Shown: positions 35,562-45,352 of the stretch, piece by piece
Layout: each line of letters starts with the position of its first letter
Numbering within the stretch: the first letter of the stretch is position 1
From: Pseudoalteromonas ulvae UL12
GTDB taxonomy: Bacteria > Pseudomonadota > Gammaproteobacteria > Enterobacterales > Alteromonadaceae
Direction of reading: 5' to 3'
NCBI RefSeq assembly: GCF_014925405.1
Contig: NZ_AQHJ01000023.1
Location: 496,001 to 560,000, forward strand
DNA: 64,000 nt
The notes under the pieces: generated by a model
Told to the model about the DNA's origin: nothing
Databases searched by the model: none
Seen by the model: only the letters and a program-made list of their open reading frames with translations
Translations under genes and position numbers: made by a program

Positions 35562-37460
35562 TTAATCGATTTTACTCACTACCCGATTACGCCCTTCATT
35601 TTTGGCTCGGTATAACGCCTCATCAGCATGTTGGAATAAACTTTCAAAGTCATCCACTAGTGGGTTAAATGATGAAACACCAAAACTGGCTGTCACAGTC
35701 ACCACTTGCTTATTCAATTCGAAGGTACGCTGTTCGATTAATTGACGGATCCTTTGCGCTATTTCGATGGCTTGGGCGAGTTCAGTATGCTTTAGCACCA
35801 CCATAAACTCCTCTCCCCCGATCCGACCCAGTAAATCAGGTTCTCTGAGCCCTGATTGTGCAGCGTCAGATACCCCTTTTAATACCTCATCACCAAATGG
35901 GTGGCCATAGCGATCATTGATACCTTTAAAATGATCGATATCAAAAATCACGATACTCAGAGGATGTTCTGTTGTTTGCGATTCCTTAAAAACATTTTTT
36001 GCAAAATGAAAGGTATAACGACGATTGGCAAGTTGCGTCAGACTATCAGTATTGGCAAGTCGATTTAAACGTTTACTATGCCTAATTTGTCGATAAACAT
36101 ACACAGTCAACATAATAAATATCAAGACAAATAAAACGATAATTAAACGTTGTAACTCGTGTTCTTTTTTTCCTTTTTCCAAAGCCAACTGATCGATTAG
36201 CCTGCTTTGCTGCAACACTTTATTTTCAAGTTCAGTTTGTTCGGTATCAAACATTACTTTGTATTTTGAACGTGCATCTTCACGCTCTTGAGAATAATAA
36301 TCTGCAAGCAAAGCTTCACTGGCAACTTTTTCATAATATGCACTTTCATAATCTCCTAAAAGAGCCATCACCTTTGCCTTTTGATCAGACAAACGGACAA
36401 ACAAATTAATATTTTTGCCTTTGTCTAATTGAGTTATTAAGCCTTCAACGCGCTCAATTCTATCAAGGGCTTGCTCGATTTGTTGATTATGGGTGGCTAA
36501 TGCGGCTTCGAGTAAATAGTGATGCGCTTGACCATATGGGTCTTGGATAAAGCTAAAAAACTGATTAGCCAGCGCCATTTGCTCTGCGGCTTGTTCAAAT
36601 TGCTCTTGTTTTATTTTCACATTGGCAAGACCAATATGGGCAAAATAAACAAAGCGCTTTTCACCAACAAACTGGGATAACTTCAGCATCTTTAAATAGC
36701 AGATGGTTGCTTTGTCATGCTCTTTTTGCGCGATATGAGAGAAAGATAAACTCATCTGAGCCTGCATTTCATCATAGTGCAGCTCATTGCTAGCAAAGTA
36801 ATCGATGGCCTCATTTTGCAGTGCGATTGCCTTGTCGTAATCATGCAGATTGGCATATGTATTGGCTAAGTTAGTTTTTAGATAAGCCATCTCAAGCTCA
36901 TCATTTAACGAACTAATTATGGTATAAGCTTGCTGATAGTATTGAATCGCTTCAACATCGTTGTAACTATTACTGTGTGCAAGCGCAATAGCAGTGTAAC
37001 TTTCGGCTAATAATTGATTGTTTTCTTCTAGCCTTGCTTGTTCCATTGCTTGTTGATACATCGCAAGGGATTGTTCAGTATTACCCGCAATATCGAGTAA
37101 ACTGCCCTCGACCAATAAAATATTGATTCCAGTATCCGTTTCAGTATCTGGGAATAATCGTTTAGCATCTGAATTAAACTGCCCAGCGGCTTTAAAGTCC
37201 CCTAAGTACACTTTATACAAAGCTAATTTATTCAAGACAGTGGCTTTATCAAAATCACTCATTTGCTCAAAACGCGATACTTTTACTTTCTCTAAAAACT
37301 CAAAAGCTAAATACGGGTCTTTTCTATCAAGCTCTTTCGCTTTGACTAACGCCTCTTTTAACCAAGCAGGATGGACATTTGAGCCAGACGCGACTGACGA
37401 AAAAGCAATAAATACCAGTAACAACATCATTAACAGCCTGTTATTAAATGGTATAAACAT
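35562..37460 (-). CDS. Diguanylate cyclase with periplasmic TPR sensor
   Basis: A membrane-bound GGDEF protein of about 632 aa that should make cyclic di-GMP. A signal/anchor (RLLMMLLLVFIAFSSV) leads into about seven TPR-like repeats, a coiled coil, one membrane helix (IIVLFVLIFIMLTVYVY) and a cytoplasmic GGDEF domain. The active site is GGEEF in GRIGGEEFMVV, and an inhibitory I-site RxxD (REPD) lies 5 residues before it, so product feedback is expected. The ATG at 37460 gives a compact signal; a GTG at 37493 is also possible. It sits between parE and parC, 41-74 bases from the parE stop, so it may share their transcript. Confidence 0.92.
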   Translation of the reverse strand: MFIPFNNRLLMMLLLVFIAFSSVASGSNVHPAWLKEALVKAKELDRKDPYLAFEFLEKVKVSRFEQMSDFDKATVLNKLALYKVYLGDFKAAGQFNSDAKRLFPDTETDTGINILLVEGSLLDIAGNTEQSLAMYQQAMEQARLEENNQLLAESYTAIALAHSNSYNDVEAIQYYQQAYTIISSLNDELEMAYLKTNLANTYANLHDYDKAIALQNEAIDYFASNELHYDEMQAQMSLSFSHIAQKEHDKATICYLKMLKLSQFVGEKRFVYFAHIGLANVKIKQEQFEQAAEQMALANQFFSFIQDPYGQAHHYLLEAALATHNQQIEQALDRIERVEGLITQLDKGKNINLFVRLSDQKAKVMALLGDYESAYYEKVASEALLADYYSQEREDARSKYKVMFDTEQTELENKVLQQSRLIDQLALEKGKKEHELQRLIIVLFVLIFIMLTVYVYRQIRHSKRLNRLANTDSLTQLANRRYTFHFAKNVFKESQTTEHPLSIVIFDIDHFKGINDRYGHPFGDEVLKGVSDAAQSGLREPDLLGRIGGEEFMVVLKHTELAQAIEIAQRIRQLIEQRTFELNKQVVTVTASFGVSSFNPLVDDFESLFQHADEALYRAKNEGRNRVVSKID

Positions 37461-37534
37461 ATCTACTTTTTTGATTGCTGACTTCAAAGCCACCTACTTA
37501 AATAAACGATTATTATTTGAATATATTAAACAAC

Positions 37535-39430
37535 TTATAGCTGCACTTCCGCTTTATCACCACTATCTTCGAGCCATTGACGACGGTCTGAGGCACGCTT
37601 TTTAGCCAATAACATGTCCATCATTTCAATCGTCTGCTCTTTGTGCTCAAAAGTCAGCTGAACCAAACGGCGTGTGTTGGGATCCATAGTGGTTTCACGC
37701 AATTGTAATGGGTTCATCTCACCCAGACCTTTAAAGCGCTGTACGTTTACTTTACCGCGTTTTTTCTCTGCGGCAATGCGCTCTAAAATACCATTTTTTT
37801 CATCTTCATCTAAGGCATAATAAACATCTTTTGCCACATCAATTCGATACAAAGGTGGCATAGCGACATAGACATGACCTTGCTCAACTAAGGTCGGAAA
37901 ATGCTTTACAAATAAAGCACATAACAAAGTGGCAATATGCAATCCATCCGAGTCAGCATCGGCTAAGATACAAATTTTTCCGTACCTTAATGCTGAGATA
38001 TCCGTTGAATCAGGATCGATACCTAACGCAACTGAAATATCATGCACTTCTTGTGAGGCTAAAATTTGGCCCGATTCAACCTCCCACGTATTTAAGATTT
38101 TACCGCGAAGCGGCATAATCGCTTGAAAATCACGATCTCGCGCTTGCTTCGCAGAACCGCCTGCAGAATCTCCTTCTACGAAAAAGATTTCACTGCGGTG
38201 TGTTTCGCTGGTACTGCAATCGGTGAGTTTACCTGGCAATGCGGGGCCTGAGGTGATTTTTTTACGAACGACTTTTTTGGCCGCTCGCATCCGTTTTTGG
38301 GCATTATTAATACAAAGCTCAGCAAGTAATTCAGCTTTATCTGTGTGTTCGTTCAACCACAAACTAAACGAATCTTTTACCACTCCCGAAACAAATGCAG
38401 AGCAAGAACGCGACGAAAGTTTTTCTTTTGTTTGACCTGCAAACTGCGGATCTTGCATCTTAACTGAAAGTACGTAATTACAGCGGTCCCAAATATCATC
38501 TGGGGTCAATTTCACACCACGGGGCAGTAAATTTCTAAACTCACAAAATTCCCGCATCGCTTCAAGCAAACCTTGACGCAGACCATTAACGTGAGTACCG
38601 CCTTGTGCGGTCGGAATTAAGTTAACATAACTTTCGCTGATCCCTTCCCCGCCTTCTGGTAACCAACAAATCGCCCAATCGGCCCCTTCTGTCGTTCCTT
38701 TAAATTCACCGGTAAAGGGTTCTTCTGGAAGAGCTACAAATCCTTTTACAGATTCTTTTAAGTAATCTTTTAATCCTGCCTCATAAAACCATTCAGTGGT
38801 TTCTTTGGTTTGCTTATTGATAAAGCGAATTTTCAGGCCTGGACATAAAACAGCTTTGGCTTTGAGCAAATAAGAAAGTTTTGAGACAGAATAATTAGCA
38901 GAATCAAAATAACTCGCATCGGCCCAAAAACGCACAGATGTACCAGTATTTCGTTTACCAACAGTGCCTGTTACCGATAAATCTTCAACTTTATCACCGT
39001 TTTCGAACGCGATTTGGTATTGCTGGCCATCACGCTTTACTGTCACTTCAACACGTGTTGAAAGCGCATTCACTACCGATATCCCAACACCATGCAAACC
39101 GCCTGAGAATTGATAGTTTTTATTCGAGAATTTACCACCAGCATGTAATTTAGTTAAAATTAGTTCAACACCTGGGATCCCTTCTTCAGGGTGAATATCA
39201 ATCGGCATCCCTCGCCCATCATCTTGAACTTCGAGTGAATTATCTTCATGCAAAATCACATCAATTTTGCTGGCATGCCCAGCTAATGCTTCATCCACAC
39301 TGTTATCTATCACTTCTTGTCCAAGGTGATTGGGTCGTGTGGTGTCCGTGTACATGCCTGGACGGCGTTTGACGGGATCAAGGCCATTTAAGACCTCAAT
39401 GGATTCTGCATTATAATCTTGATTGCTCAT
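37535..39430 (-). CDS. parE: DNA topoisomerase IV subunit B
   Basis: ParE is the ATPase subunit of topoisomerase IV. The 631-aa protein (E. coli 630) has the GHKL ATPase motifs NSVDEALAGH and DDGRGMPIDIHP near the start, a transducer domain, and a TOPRIM domain with VEGDSAGGSAKQARDR and the acidic triad ILADADSDGLH. It is in the conserved order yqiA-parE on the minus strand; the usual next gene, parC, is separated by the GGDEF gene. Confidence 0.97.
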   Translation of the reverse strand: MSNQDYNAESIEVLNGLDPVKRRPGMYTDTTRPNHLGQEVIDNSVDEALAGHASKIDVILHEDNSLEVQDDGRGMPIDIHPEEGIPGVELILTKLHAGGKFSNKNYQFSGGLHGVGISVVNALSTRVEVTVKRDGQQYQIAFENGDKVEDLSVTGTVGKRNTGTSVRFWADASYFDSANYSVSKLSYLLKAKAVLCPGLKIRFINKQTKETTEWFYEAGLKDYLKESVKGFVALPEEPFTGEFKGTTEGADWAICWLPEGGEGISESYVNLIPTAQGGTHVNGLRQGLLEAMREFCEFRNLLPRGVKLTPDDIWDRCNYVLSVKMQDPQFAGQTKEKLSSRSCSAFVSGVVKDSFSLWLNEHTDKAELLAELCINNAQKRMRAAKKVVRKKITSGPALPGKLTDCSTSETHRSEIFFVEGDSAGGSAKQARDRDFQAIMPLRGKILNTWEVESGQILASQEVHDISVALGIDPDSTDISALRYGKICILADADSDGLHIATLLCALFVKHFPTLVEQGHVYVAMPPLYRIDVAKDVYYALDEDEKNGILERIAAEKKRGKVNVQRFKGLGEMNPLQLRETTMDPNTRRLVQLTFEHKEQTIEMMDMLLAKKRASDRRQWLEDSGDKAEVQL

Positions 39431-39538
39431 AGTATGCTGTTCTTTCTCTTATATATGCATCGGTACTAGTGGTAGTACTGGCGTCACTTTGTACGTGATT
39501 TACTCACAATACAGAGTCGCTAAATGTGAATACTAGTT

Positions 39539-40102
39539 TTACGTTATTTTGAGGAATTCTACAATCTTTGCAAAATAACGTTCAAAACCTATAAAACTAT
39601 GATCGCCGCCAAATTCGACGACTTGCGGGCTATTTTTATAATATCGAACCGCTTGCTGAAAATCTAAAACTTCATCCCCAGATTGCTGCAACAACAAAAT
39701 TTGCTCAGCAATAGGAAGTTGAGGTAGATACAATTTTTTTAATTGCTCAACGTGCTCTAAGGTCAACTCATAATGGTATTGTTGATATGGATTATACTGT
39801 TGCCCCAATAATGAATGCATTAACTGATGTGGAGCCACTGCTGGGTTAATGAGCACGGCCGGTACCTTGTATTTTTGCGACAAGTACGTGGCGTAAAACC
39901 CACCAAGAGAGCTTCCAACCAACACTGTGTGTGAGTTTATCATGCGCTCAATCGTTACTAAAGCTTCAAGGGGTTGGTGATTAAGTAAAGGTACTTGATA
40001 ATCAACATTAAAATGGGCTAAAAACTCACCTAATAACTGCGCTTTGGCCGACAGAGGGGAGCTGTTAAACCCATGGATATAAATTACACGTTTTTTAACC
40101 AT
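39539..40102 (-). CDS. yqiA: YqiA-type alpha/beta-hydrolase esterase
   Basis: A 187-aa cytoplasmic serine esterase of the YqiA family. IYIHGFNSSPLSAKAQ gives the oxyanion region, VGSSLGGFYATYLS the nucleophile elbow (GSSLGG) and GGDHSFIGFE the catalytic His. E. coli YqiA acts on short acyl esters in vitro; the natural substrate is not known. The gene overlaps cpdA by 19 bases and lies 108 bases before parE, the usual gammaproteobacterial order. Confidence 0.9.
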   Translation of the reverse strand: MVKKRVIYIHGFNSSPLSAKAQLLGEFLAHFNVDYQVPLLNHQPLEALVTIERMINSHTVLVGSSLGGFYATYLSQKYKVPAVLINPAVAPHQLMHSLLGQQYNPYQQYHYELTLEHVEQLKKLYLPQLPIAEQILLLQQSGDEVLDFQQAVRYYKNSPQVVEFGGDHSFIGFERYFAKIVEFLKIT

Positions 40103-40875
40103 CGTATTTGTGTTGTTAACCTTGAAAATGAGTCAATATTGATAAGCCGATAACTAGGCCCCTTATCTTCTTGTAACCATTCGGGGCTGTTTTTAACAAA
40201 TTGAATACAAGTGGCTGGCGTCGCATAAATAGCAATATTCTCAAAAGCATCACTGTAGTCATTATGAACATGACCATGAAATACATGCTTAACATTCTGG
40301 GTATCTGCAAGAGTGCGTAAAAATTGATTTCCATTTTCAAGCAGGTGTTTATCTAAATAACCTTTTATTGGCATTGGATGATGATGACAAAAAACCAGAG
40401 TATTTTTCGGTTCCTGACTAATAACGTGTTGCAACTCTGTCATGTGTGCCTCTGTCACCCAACCTGCAGGAGTTTCACTTTTACTATTACACAAAGCGAT
40501 ATTCACATTTGGTGTGCTTAACCATTTCGCTGGGTGTATAACATTTGGGCTGGCACCACCAAATGCTTGCTCATAATACGATAGCTCATCATGATTTCCG
40601 GGTAGCCATACAACCGGGCAACCCAAATTCGCTTGCTCGACCAGTCGTAGAAATTGCATATAAGAGGCAAGACTGTGATCTTGGGTAATATCACCCCCAA
40701 ATATTGCCAAATCACAGCGCTGTGACGCGATATCTGCCAGTACATCACCTAAATATGTAGTGCAATCTACGTCAAAATAGCGACCTGATGGCTCAGAAAA
40801 TAAATGGCAATCTGTAAAATGCGCAATTTTCAACGTCGTTTGATTAAGCGTTAATACCTGATCAAACCAAGCCAT
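40084..40875 (-). CDS. cpdA: 3',5'-cyclic-AMP phosphodiesterase CpdA
   Basis: CpdA hydrolyses cAMP and so damps CRP-cAMP signalling. The 263-aa metallophosphoesterase (E. coli 275) has the class III motifs FTDCHL (D-x-H), GGDITQDH, LPGNHDE, FCHHHP and HGHVHNDY, which together bind the two metals. It overlaps yqiB by 14 bases and yqiA by 19, so the whole set is tightly co-translated. Confidence 0.94.
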   Translation of the reverse strand: MAWFDQVLTLNQTTLKIAHFTDCHLFSEPSGRYFDVDCTTYLGDVLADIASQRCDLAIFGGDITQDHSLASYMQFLRLVEQANLGCPVVWLPGNHDELSYYEQAFGGASPNVIHPAKWLSTPNVNIALCNSKSETPAGWVTEAHMTELQHVISQEPKNTLVFCHHHPMPIKGYLDKHLLENGNQFLRTLADTQNVKHVFHGHVHNDYSDAFENIAIYATPATCIQFVKNSPEWLQEDKGPSYRLINIDSFSRLTTQIRWLKNV

Positions 40876-41314
40876 TATTCACATCCCAATGCAATCGAGA
40901 ACGCCCGTGGCTAATACAAAAATCTAACCAGTCGAATAAAAAGGCATTTATCTGATATTTCTCGTCTTTATGGCGCATTTGTGGATTTGGGTAATGGTAA
41001 GATGGCTTAACACGATTGGGATAATTTAAACAAAACACTTCTGCAACCCTCGCATCATGATAGACGCGAACCATTAATTTAGGACTAACAAACCCCATAA
41101 TATCACCTTGGGTCTGACGAAAGCTGACTTCTGTAGTAAATTTAGCGGAGGCTGTAATTTCAAGTTGATAACAAAAATTAGCGACTAAAATATCAACGGT
41201 TTTGCCAACGCTTTCATCTTTTGGCATCAAACGCATAATGCGAAAATAGTTTTGCTCACACAGCGTCATAAACGCAGGTAAGTTTTGCCTATATTTAACT
41301 GCACTATTTAACAT
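40862..41314 (-). CDS. yqiB: DUF1249 family protein YqiB
   Basis: A 150-aa conserved protein found beside nudF and cpdA in gammaproteobacteria; function unknown. The ATG at 41314 overlaps the nudF stop (ATGTTAA) and gives the family N-terminus NLPAFMTLCEQNYFRIMRLMP; an earlier in-frame ATG at 41368 lies inside nudF. The C-terminus HDEKYQINAFLFDWLDFCI is the family signature. No membrane segment or enzyme motif is visible. Confidence 0.88.
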   Translation of the reverse strand: MLNSAVKYRQNLPAFMTLCEQNYFRIMRLMPKDESVGKTVDILVANFCYQLEITASAKFTTEVSFRQTQGDIMGFVSPKLMVRVYHDARVAEVFCLNYPNRVKPSYHYPNPQMRHKDEKYQINAFLFDWLDFCISHGRSRLHWDVNNGLV

Positions 41315-41940
41315 CTTGTTTGATTTGCCCACTGTTCCATTAACCGAGTTTGATTTAATGCCATCCATTGTAGACTAATCACAGTGGCTGCATTATCAAT
41401 CGTTCCATCAGCCAGCAATTCAAGTGCTTGAGTTAAAGGCAGAACATGAACCTTAATGTCTTCCCCCTCAGAAGCTAATCCATACAATCCTCCAGCTTGC
41501 GATAAATCAGCACGCGCTGCATATAAAAATAAGCGCTCAGTTGTGCCTCCAGGACTCGATAAATACGACATCATAAATTCAAGCTGATCGAGTTCAATTC
41601 CCGCCTCTTCTTGCGCTTCTTTTCTGACAACACTTTCATAATCGGTCGAACCATCGGCCATGCCAGCAATACACTCTAGTAACCAAGGGTTATTCTTGGA
41701 TGCAAGGGCACCGATACGGATTTGTTCAATCAATAGAACATTGTTGGTATTAGGATCATAAGGCAAGACAGCAACGGCATGACCTCGCTCTAATATTTCA
41801 CGATGAATAATCTCAGAATGGCCACCGGCAAATAAGCGATGCTTAAAGGCATACCCTTCTATTTTAAAAAAACCGCGGTACAAAGACGTTTTTTTTACTA
41901 CTTCGACATCTTTATCATTGAAAGTTGAAATATTAATCAT
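41308..41940 (-). CDS. nudF: ADP-ribose pyrophosphatase (Nudix)
   Basis: NudF splits ADP-ribose into AMP and ribose-5-phosphate in the cytoplasm. The 210-aa protein (E. coli 209) has an intact Nudix box, G-x5-E-x7-REUxEExGU, in GMADGSTDYESVVRKEAQEE then AGIEL. It is the first gene of nudF-yqiB-cpdA-yqiA and is divergent from tolC with 183 bases between. Confidence 0.93.
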   Translation of the reverse strand: MINISTFNDKDVEVVKKTSLYRGFFKIEGYAFKHRLFAGGHSEIIHREILERGHAVAVLPYDPNTNNVLLIEQIRIGALASKNNPWLLECIAGMADGSTDYESVVRKEAQEEAGIELDQLEFMMSYLSSPGGTTERLFLYAARADLSQAGGLYGLASEGEDIKVHVLPLTQALELLADGTIDNAATVISLQWMALNQTRLMEQWANQTRC

Positions 41941-42123
41941 ATATTACTCAGATACAGTGACCTTTATAGTCAATTAGTTTACTCTCAACTGTGATCGACA
42001 GGAACAATTTATATTCTGTTACACTTGAACAACTTAATTTACGTAAAAGCCTTATAGCTTTAATAAAAAACAGTTTACCATCAAGTTAATTTAAGAATAA
42101 TAGTCTTAAGGACGTTATACCTC

Positions 42124-43485
42124 ATGAAGAAAAAAATACTCTCTACGCTACTCGGTTTAAGCGCTACATTTGCAACCAGCGCAAGCTTTGCTGAAGATTT
42201 ACTCCAAGTTTATCAAATTGCCTTGGCCAATGATCCAACTGTATTAAGAGCAAAAGCCAATCGCGAAGCGCAAAGTTACCAAATTGACCGTGCGATGAGT
42301 AGTTTATTACCCCAGTTAGACATGACGATGGGTTACTCTAAGGTAGACAGTAATTCATATAACCGTGAAGATATCAATTCGCCATACTACAAAGTAGATA
42401 GCGATTCCGATACGTTTAAACGTGGATTATCATTACAACAATCTTTATTTAACCTTTCTTCTTGGCGCAGCCTCGATATTGCAGAAAAGCAATCACTACA
42501 AGCGCAAGCGAGTTATGATTTAGCGCAACAACAATTAATTGTACGTGTTGCTAACACTTATTTTGCCGTTTTATCGTCATTGGATGATTTAGAGTTTGTG
42601 CAAGCTGAAAAACGCGCAATTGAACGTCAATTAGAGCAAACAAAGCAACGCTTTGCTGTCGGTTTAACTGCTATTACTGATGTACATGAAGCGCAAGCGC
42701 AATTCGATAACGCTGTGGCGCGTGAAATCGTTGCAACCAATAACGTAGAGACTGCTCGTGAGAATTTACGCGAAATAACTGGTAAATATCACGAAAAACT
42801 TAACCCATTAAACACCACAAAGTTTTCAACGGTCAAACCAAATCAAAACTCTGTTGATTTTATCAAAACAGCTGAAGATAAAAATATTGAGCTACAAGTT
42901 GCTAAAGTCACCTTTGATATTGCAAAACAACAAATTGATTTAGCACAAGCGGGTCATTTCCCAACTCTCACACTAAGCGCAAGCTATGGTGATACGTTAG
43001 CTGATGGCTCAGCTACGGCATTGGGTCAATCAAGTAATTCAAATAATGAACCTCGTAGCGATCAAACCAGCATAGGTCTTAACTTCGCAGTGCCTATTTA
43101 TTCTGGTGGTGGCACACAAGCGGCAGTAAACCAAGCTCGTGCCTTTTATGTTGCAAGTGCTGAAGATCTAGAAGCATCACATCGTTCAGTCAGTAAGCAA
43201 GTTCGCACGTCTTACAATCAAGTAGTGTCTGATATCGCTACATACAAGGCACTTGAGCAAGCTGTTGTTTCTGCAGAAAGTGCGCTTCAAGCAACAGAAG
43301 CTGGTTTTGAAGTCGGTACTCGTACCATAGTGGACGTATTACTGAGTACGCGTAATTTGTACGATGCTAAACGTAACTTATCTGCGGTTCGTTATCGCTA
43401 CGTTGTTTCAACATTAGGCTTAAAACAAGCTGCAGGGACATTGAACCAAGACGATGTTGCAGCAATCAATCAGGGTCTAAACTAA
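42124..43485 (+). CDS. tolC: Outer-membrane efflux channel TolC
   Basis: TolC is the trimeric outer-membrane exit duct shared by drug-efflux and type I secretion systems. The 453-aa protein has signal peptide 1-23 (ends SFA) and a mature start EDLLQVYQIALANDPTVLRA, typical of TolC. Two outer-membrane-efflux repeats follow; the second contains VPIYSGGGTQAAVNQA. The C-terminal ATEAGFEVGTRTIVDVLLSTRNLYDAKRNL is the family signature. AAGGA lies 12 bases before the ATG. Its neighbour nudF matches E. coli gene order, and a terminator follows. Confidence 0.95.
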   Translation: MKKKILSTLLGLSATFATSASFAEDLLQVYQIALANDPTVLRAKANREAQSYQIDRAMSSLLPQLDMTMGYSKVDSNSYNREDINSPYYKVDSDSDTFKRGLSLQQSLFNLSSWRSLDIAEKQSLQAQASYDLAQQQLIVRVANTYFAVLSSLDDLEFVQAEKRAIERQLEQTKQRFAVGLTAITDVHEAQAQFDNAVAREIVATNNVETARENLREITGKYHEKLNPLNTTKFSTVKPNQNSVDFIKTAEDKNIELQVAKVTFDIAKQQIDLAQAGHFPTLTLSASYGDTLADGSATALGQSSNSNNEPRSDQTSIGLNFAVPIYSGGGTQAAVNQARAFYVASAEDLEASHRSVSKQVRTSYNQVVSDIATYKALEQAVVSAESALQATEAGFEVGTRTIVDVLLSTRNLYDAKRNLSAVRYRYVVSTLGLKQAAGTLNQDDVAAINQGLN

Positions 43486-43502
43486 ACCCTGATTTAAAAT
43501 AA

Positions 43503-43530
43503 AAAAGCCAAGCTATCGCTTGGTTTTTTT
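43503..43530 (+). terminator. Rho-independent terminator after tolC
   Basis: GCCAAGC and GCTTGGT pair around TATC, followed by a seven-base T-run and more AT. It lies about 18-45 bases past the tolC stop, with an A-run upstream that extends the stem. Confidence 0.9.
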
Positions 43531-43585
43531 ATTTTTACTGAAAATCCGCTAAGATACCCTTCCTTTTTATTGATGAGCATGTTTT

Positions 43586-44512
43586 GTGGTTAAGAATCCT
43601 CCTTTCAAACTCGCATTTTTAGGCCCTAAATACTGGCCGACTTGGTTAGGCGTACTGATCTTATATGCCCTATCTTGGTTACCATTTTTTATACAAATAC
43701 AACTTGGTAAAGCTATCGGTTTACTAGTTCATCGCTTTGCTAAAAAACGCAAAAAAATTGCCCAAGTCAATATTCAACTGTGTTTTCCTGACATGCCAGC
43801 CGATCAACAAGCCCAGTTAGTACTGAAAAATATGCAACAAACGGGGATCGCTATTTTTGAATCTGGTATGGCCTGGTGGTGGCCACAATGGCGTGTACGT
43901 CGCCACTTTGGTGGGATCAAAGGATTTGAGCATATCGAGACCATCCAAAAAACAGGCAAAGGGGTTTTATTGCTTGTTCCACACATGCTGCACCTAGAAA
44001 TGGCAGGGAGAATGATGGGGATCACGCAGCAAGGAATTGGCTTTTATCGTCCACACAACAATGCACTAATGGAATTTTTAATGACTCGCGGGCGACTGCG
44101 CTCCAATGAGTACTTAATCGGTAAACGGGATGTGAAGGGCCTGCTCAAAGCACTGAAAGACACTAAGCTCTGTTACTATTTACCAGATCAGGATTATGGC
44201 CGAAAGCGCGCTGAATTTGTGCCTTTTTTTGCGGTCCAAGATGCAGCCACCACAACCGGAACCATATTATTTGCCTCTAGCCAATATTGTGAAACCGTTA
44301 GCTTTATGAGTAAGCGTGATGATAGTGGTCAATACTACTTAGAAATTGTTCCTATGCCTCGTGACTTCCCAAGTGGTGATGACAAACAGGATGTGACCCT
44401 TGTCAACCAAGCGATTGAAACTGCCGTGCTCAATGCACCAGAACAATACATGTGGTTGCACCGTCGTTTTAAAACGCGCCCCAACCCCAAAAGCCCATCA
44501 TTCTATAAATAA
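43586..44512 (+). CDS. lpxL: LpxL-type lipid A acyltransferase
   Basis: A 308-aa inner-membrane enzyme that adds a secondary acyl chain to Kdo2-lipid IVA in LPS synthesis. An N-terminal helix (WLGVLILYALSWLPFFIQIQ) is followed by the lysophospholipid-acyltransferase-like domain with HxxxxE (HMLHLE), LPDQDYGRK and the C-terminal signature WLHRRFKTRPN, which matches E. coli LpxL better than LpxM. The acyl chain it transfers cannot be read. The GTG start has only a weak Shine-Dalgarno. Confidence 0.87.
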   Translation: MVKNPPFKLAFLGPKYWPTWLGVLILYALSWLPFFIQIQLGKAIGLLVHRFAKKRKKIAQVNIQLCFPDMPADQQAQLVLKNMQQTGIAIFESGMAWWWPQWRVRRHFGGIKGFEHIETIQKTGKGVLLLVPHMLHLEMAGRMMGITQQGIGFYRPHNNALMEFLMTRGRLRSNEYLIGKRDVKGLLKALKDTKLCYYLPDQDYGRKRAEFVPFFAVQDAATTTGTILFASSQYCETVSFMSKRDDSGQYYLEIVPMPRDFPSGDDKQDVTLVNQAIETAVLNAPEQYMWLHRRFKTRPNPKSPSFYK

Positions 44513-44519
44513 GCATTTG

Positions 44520-44553
44520 TTTAGTGAGCACCGTTCTGCTTGTGCTTGCTAAA
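44520..44553 (+). terminator. Hairpin after the LpxL-type gene
   Basis: TTTAGTGAGCAC and GTGCTTGCTAAA pair over 12 bp with two G-U wobbles around a 10-base loop, starting 8 bases past the stop. There is no clean T-run, so it is a probable but unproven terminator. Confidence 0.5.
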
Positions 44554-44645
44554 CCAACCACTTGCCCCTTTATTCATACATTTGCCTATAGATCAAAACC
44601 TAAAAACTGTTTAAGATAAATTGTTTTGATTAAAAGAGATTCACT

Positions 44646-45221
44646 ATGTGGTTTTGGATTAAGCACTTATCACTGGCTTTTATATTAATTGCGGCCGCCG
44701 CTTATTTTTTATTAGGTGATGGACCTGTTTATAAAAAAAACGATAAAACAAATGCCGCCGCAGATGGTTTATCACAGTTTTATGCCAATATTCGTGCAGC
44801 CGCAGAGCGCTCGTCCAATGAAGATGAATACGTCATTGAATTAGATATGCCAAGCACAGATATAAATTCGGCACTACAGCAACGCAGTAAGTCGGTTAAG
44901 CCGTCAACAACCAAATGGCGAGGCGAAGTCAAAAGCCGTCGTTTTGTTGAAGGTGAGACACTTAAAACCATTATGAAACAGTATGCTGATGAAGAAGGTA
45001 TTGAGTTTTTGTGGTATTTACACAAAGACTACATTGTGAAGCATAACTTTCGCGTTGAAGATAACTTTGTTGCAACTCTTTACCAGCTAGGTAAAGCAAT
45101 TGATAGTGACTTTGAATTTGAAGTGAAAGCTTACTTTTGCCACAAGCAACGTACGGCAGTTATCACTGAAAAACCGTCACAATTTGTCCGCGATAACTGC
45201 ATATTAGCCAAAGCATATTAA
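44646..45221 (+). CDS. TcpQ-domain membrane-anchored protein
   Basis: A 191-aa protein with one N-terminal membrane anchor (LSLAFILIAAAAYFLLG) and a region from about 90 that looks like the TcpQ/PilL-type domain (FVEGETLKTIMKQYADEEGI, then FLWYLHKDYIVKHNFRVEDNF), which also occurs in secretin-associated or LysM-like proteins. It likely faces the periplasm. No pilus or secretion genes adjoin it. It stands alone between the LpxL-type gene and the converging glnE. Function unknown; a cell-envelope assembly role is inferred from the domain only. Confidence 0.7.
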   Translation: MWFWIKHLSLAFILIAAAAYFLLGDGPVYKKNDKTNAAADGLSQFYANIRAAAERSSNEDEYVIELDMPSTDINSALQQRSKSVKPSTTKWRGEVKSRRFVEGETLKTIMKQYADEEGIEFLWYLHKDYIVKHNFRVEDNFVATLYQLGKAIDSDFEFEVKAYFCHKQRTAVITEKPSQFVRDNCILAKAY

Positions 45222-45245
45222 TGAACCTAAGCTCAGGTTCATTAA
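45218..45245 (+). terminator. Hairpin after the TcpQ-domain gene
   Basis: TTAATGAACCT and AGGTTCATTAA form a perfect 11-bp stem with a 6-base loop, including the stop codon. The T-run is interrupted (TCAGTATTTTCG). Confidence 0.6.
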
Positions 45246-45292
45246 TCAGTATTTTCGTAAATAGCTTAGGTAAAAATGAGATTAAATTAAAA

Positions 45293-45312
45293 GGCTGCCT
45301 AACCTAGCAGCG
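45293..45312 (-). terminator. Rho-independent terminator after glnE
   Basis: GCTGC and GCAGC pair around an 8-base loop and are followed on the minus strand by CTTTTAATTT, about 40 bases past the glnE stop. Confidence 0.65.
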
Positions 45313-45352
45313 TTTTAAAACACGCCATTTACCCCAATTCAATGAACATCAA

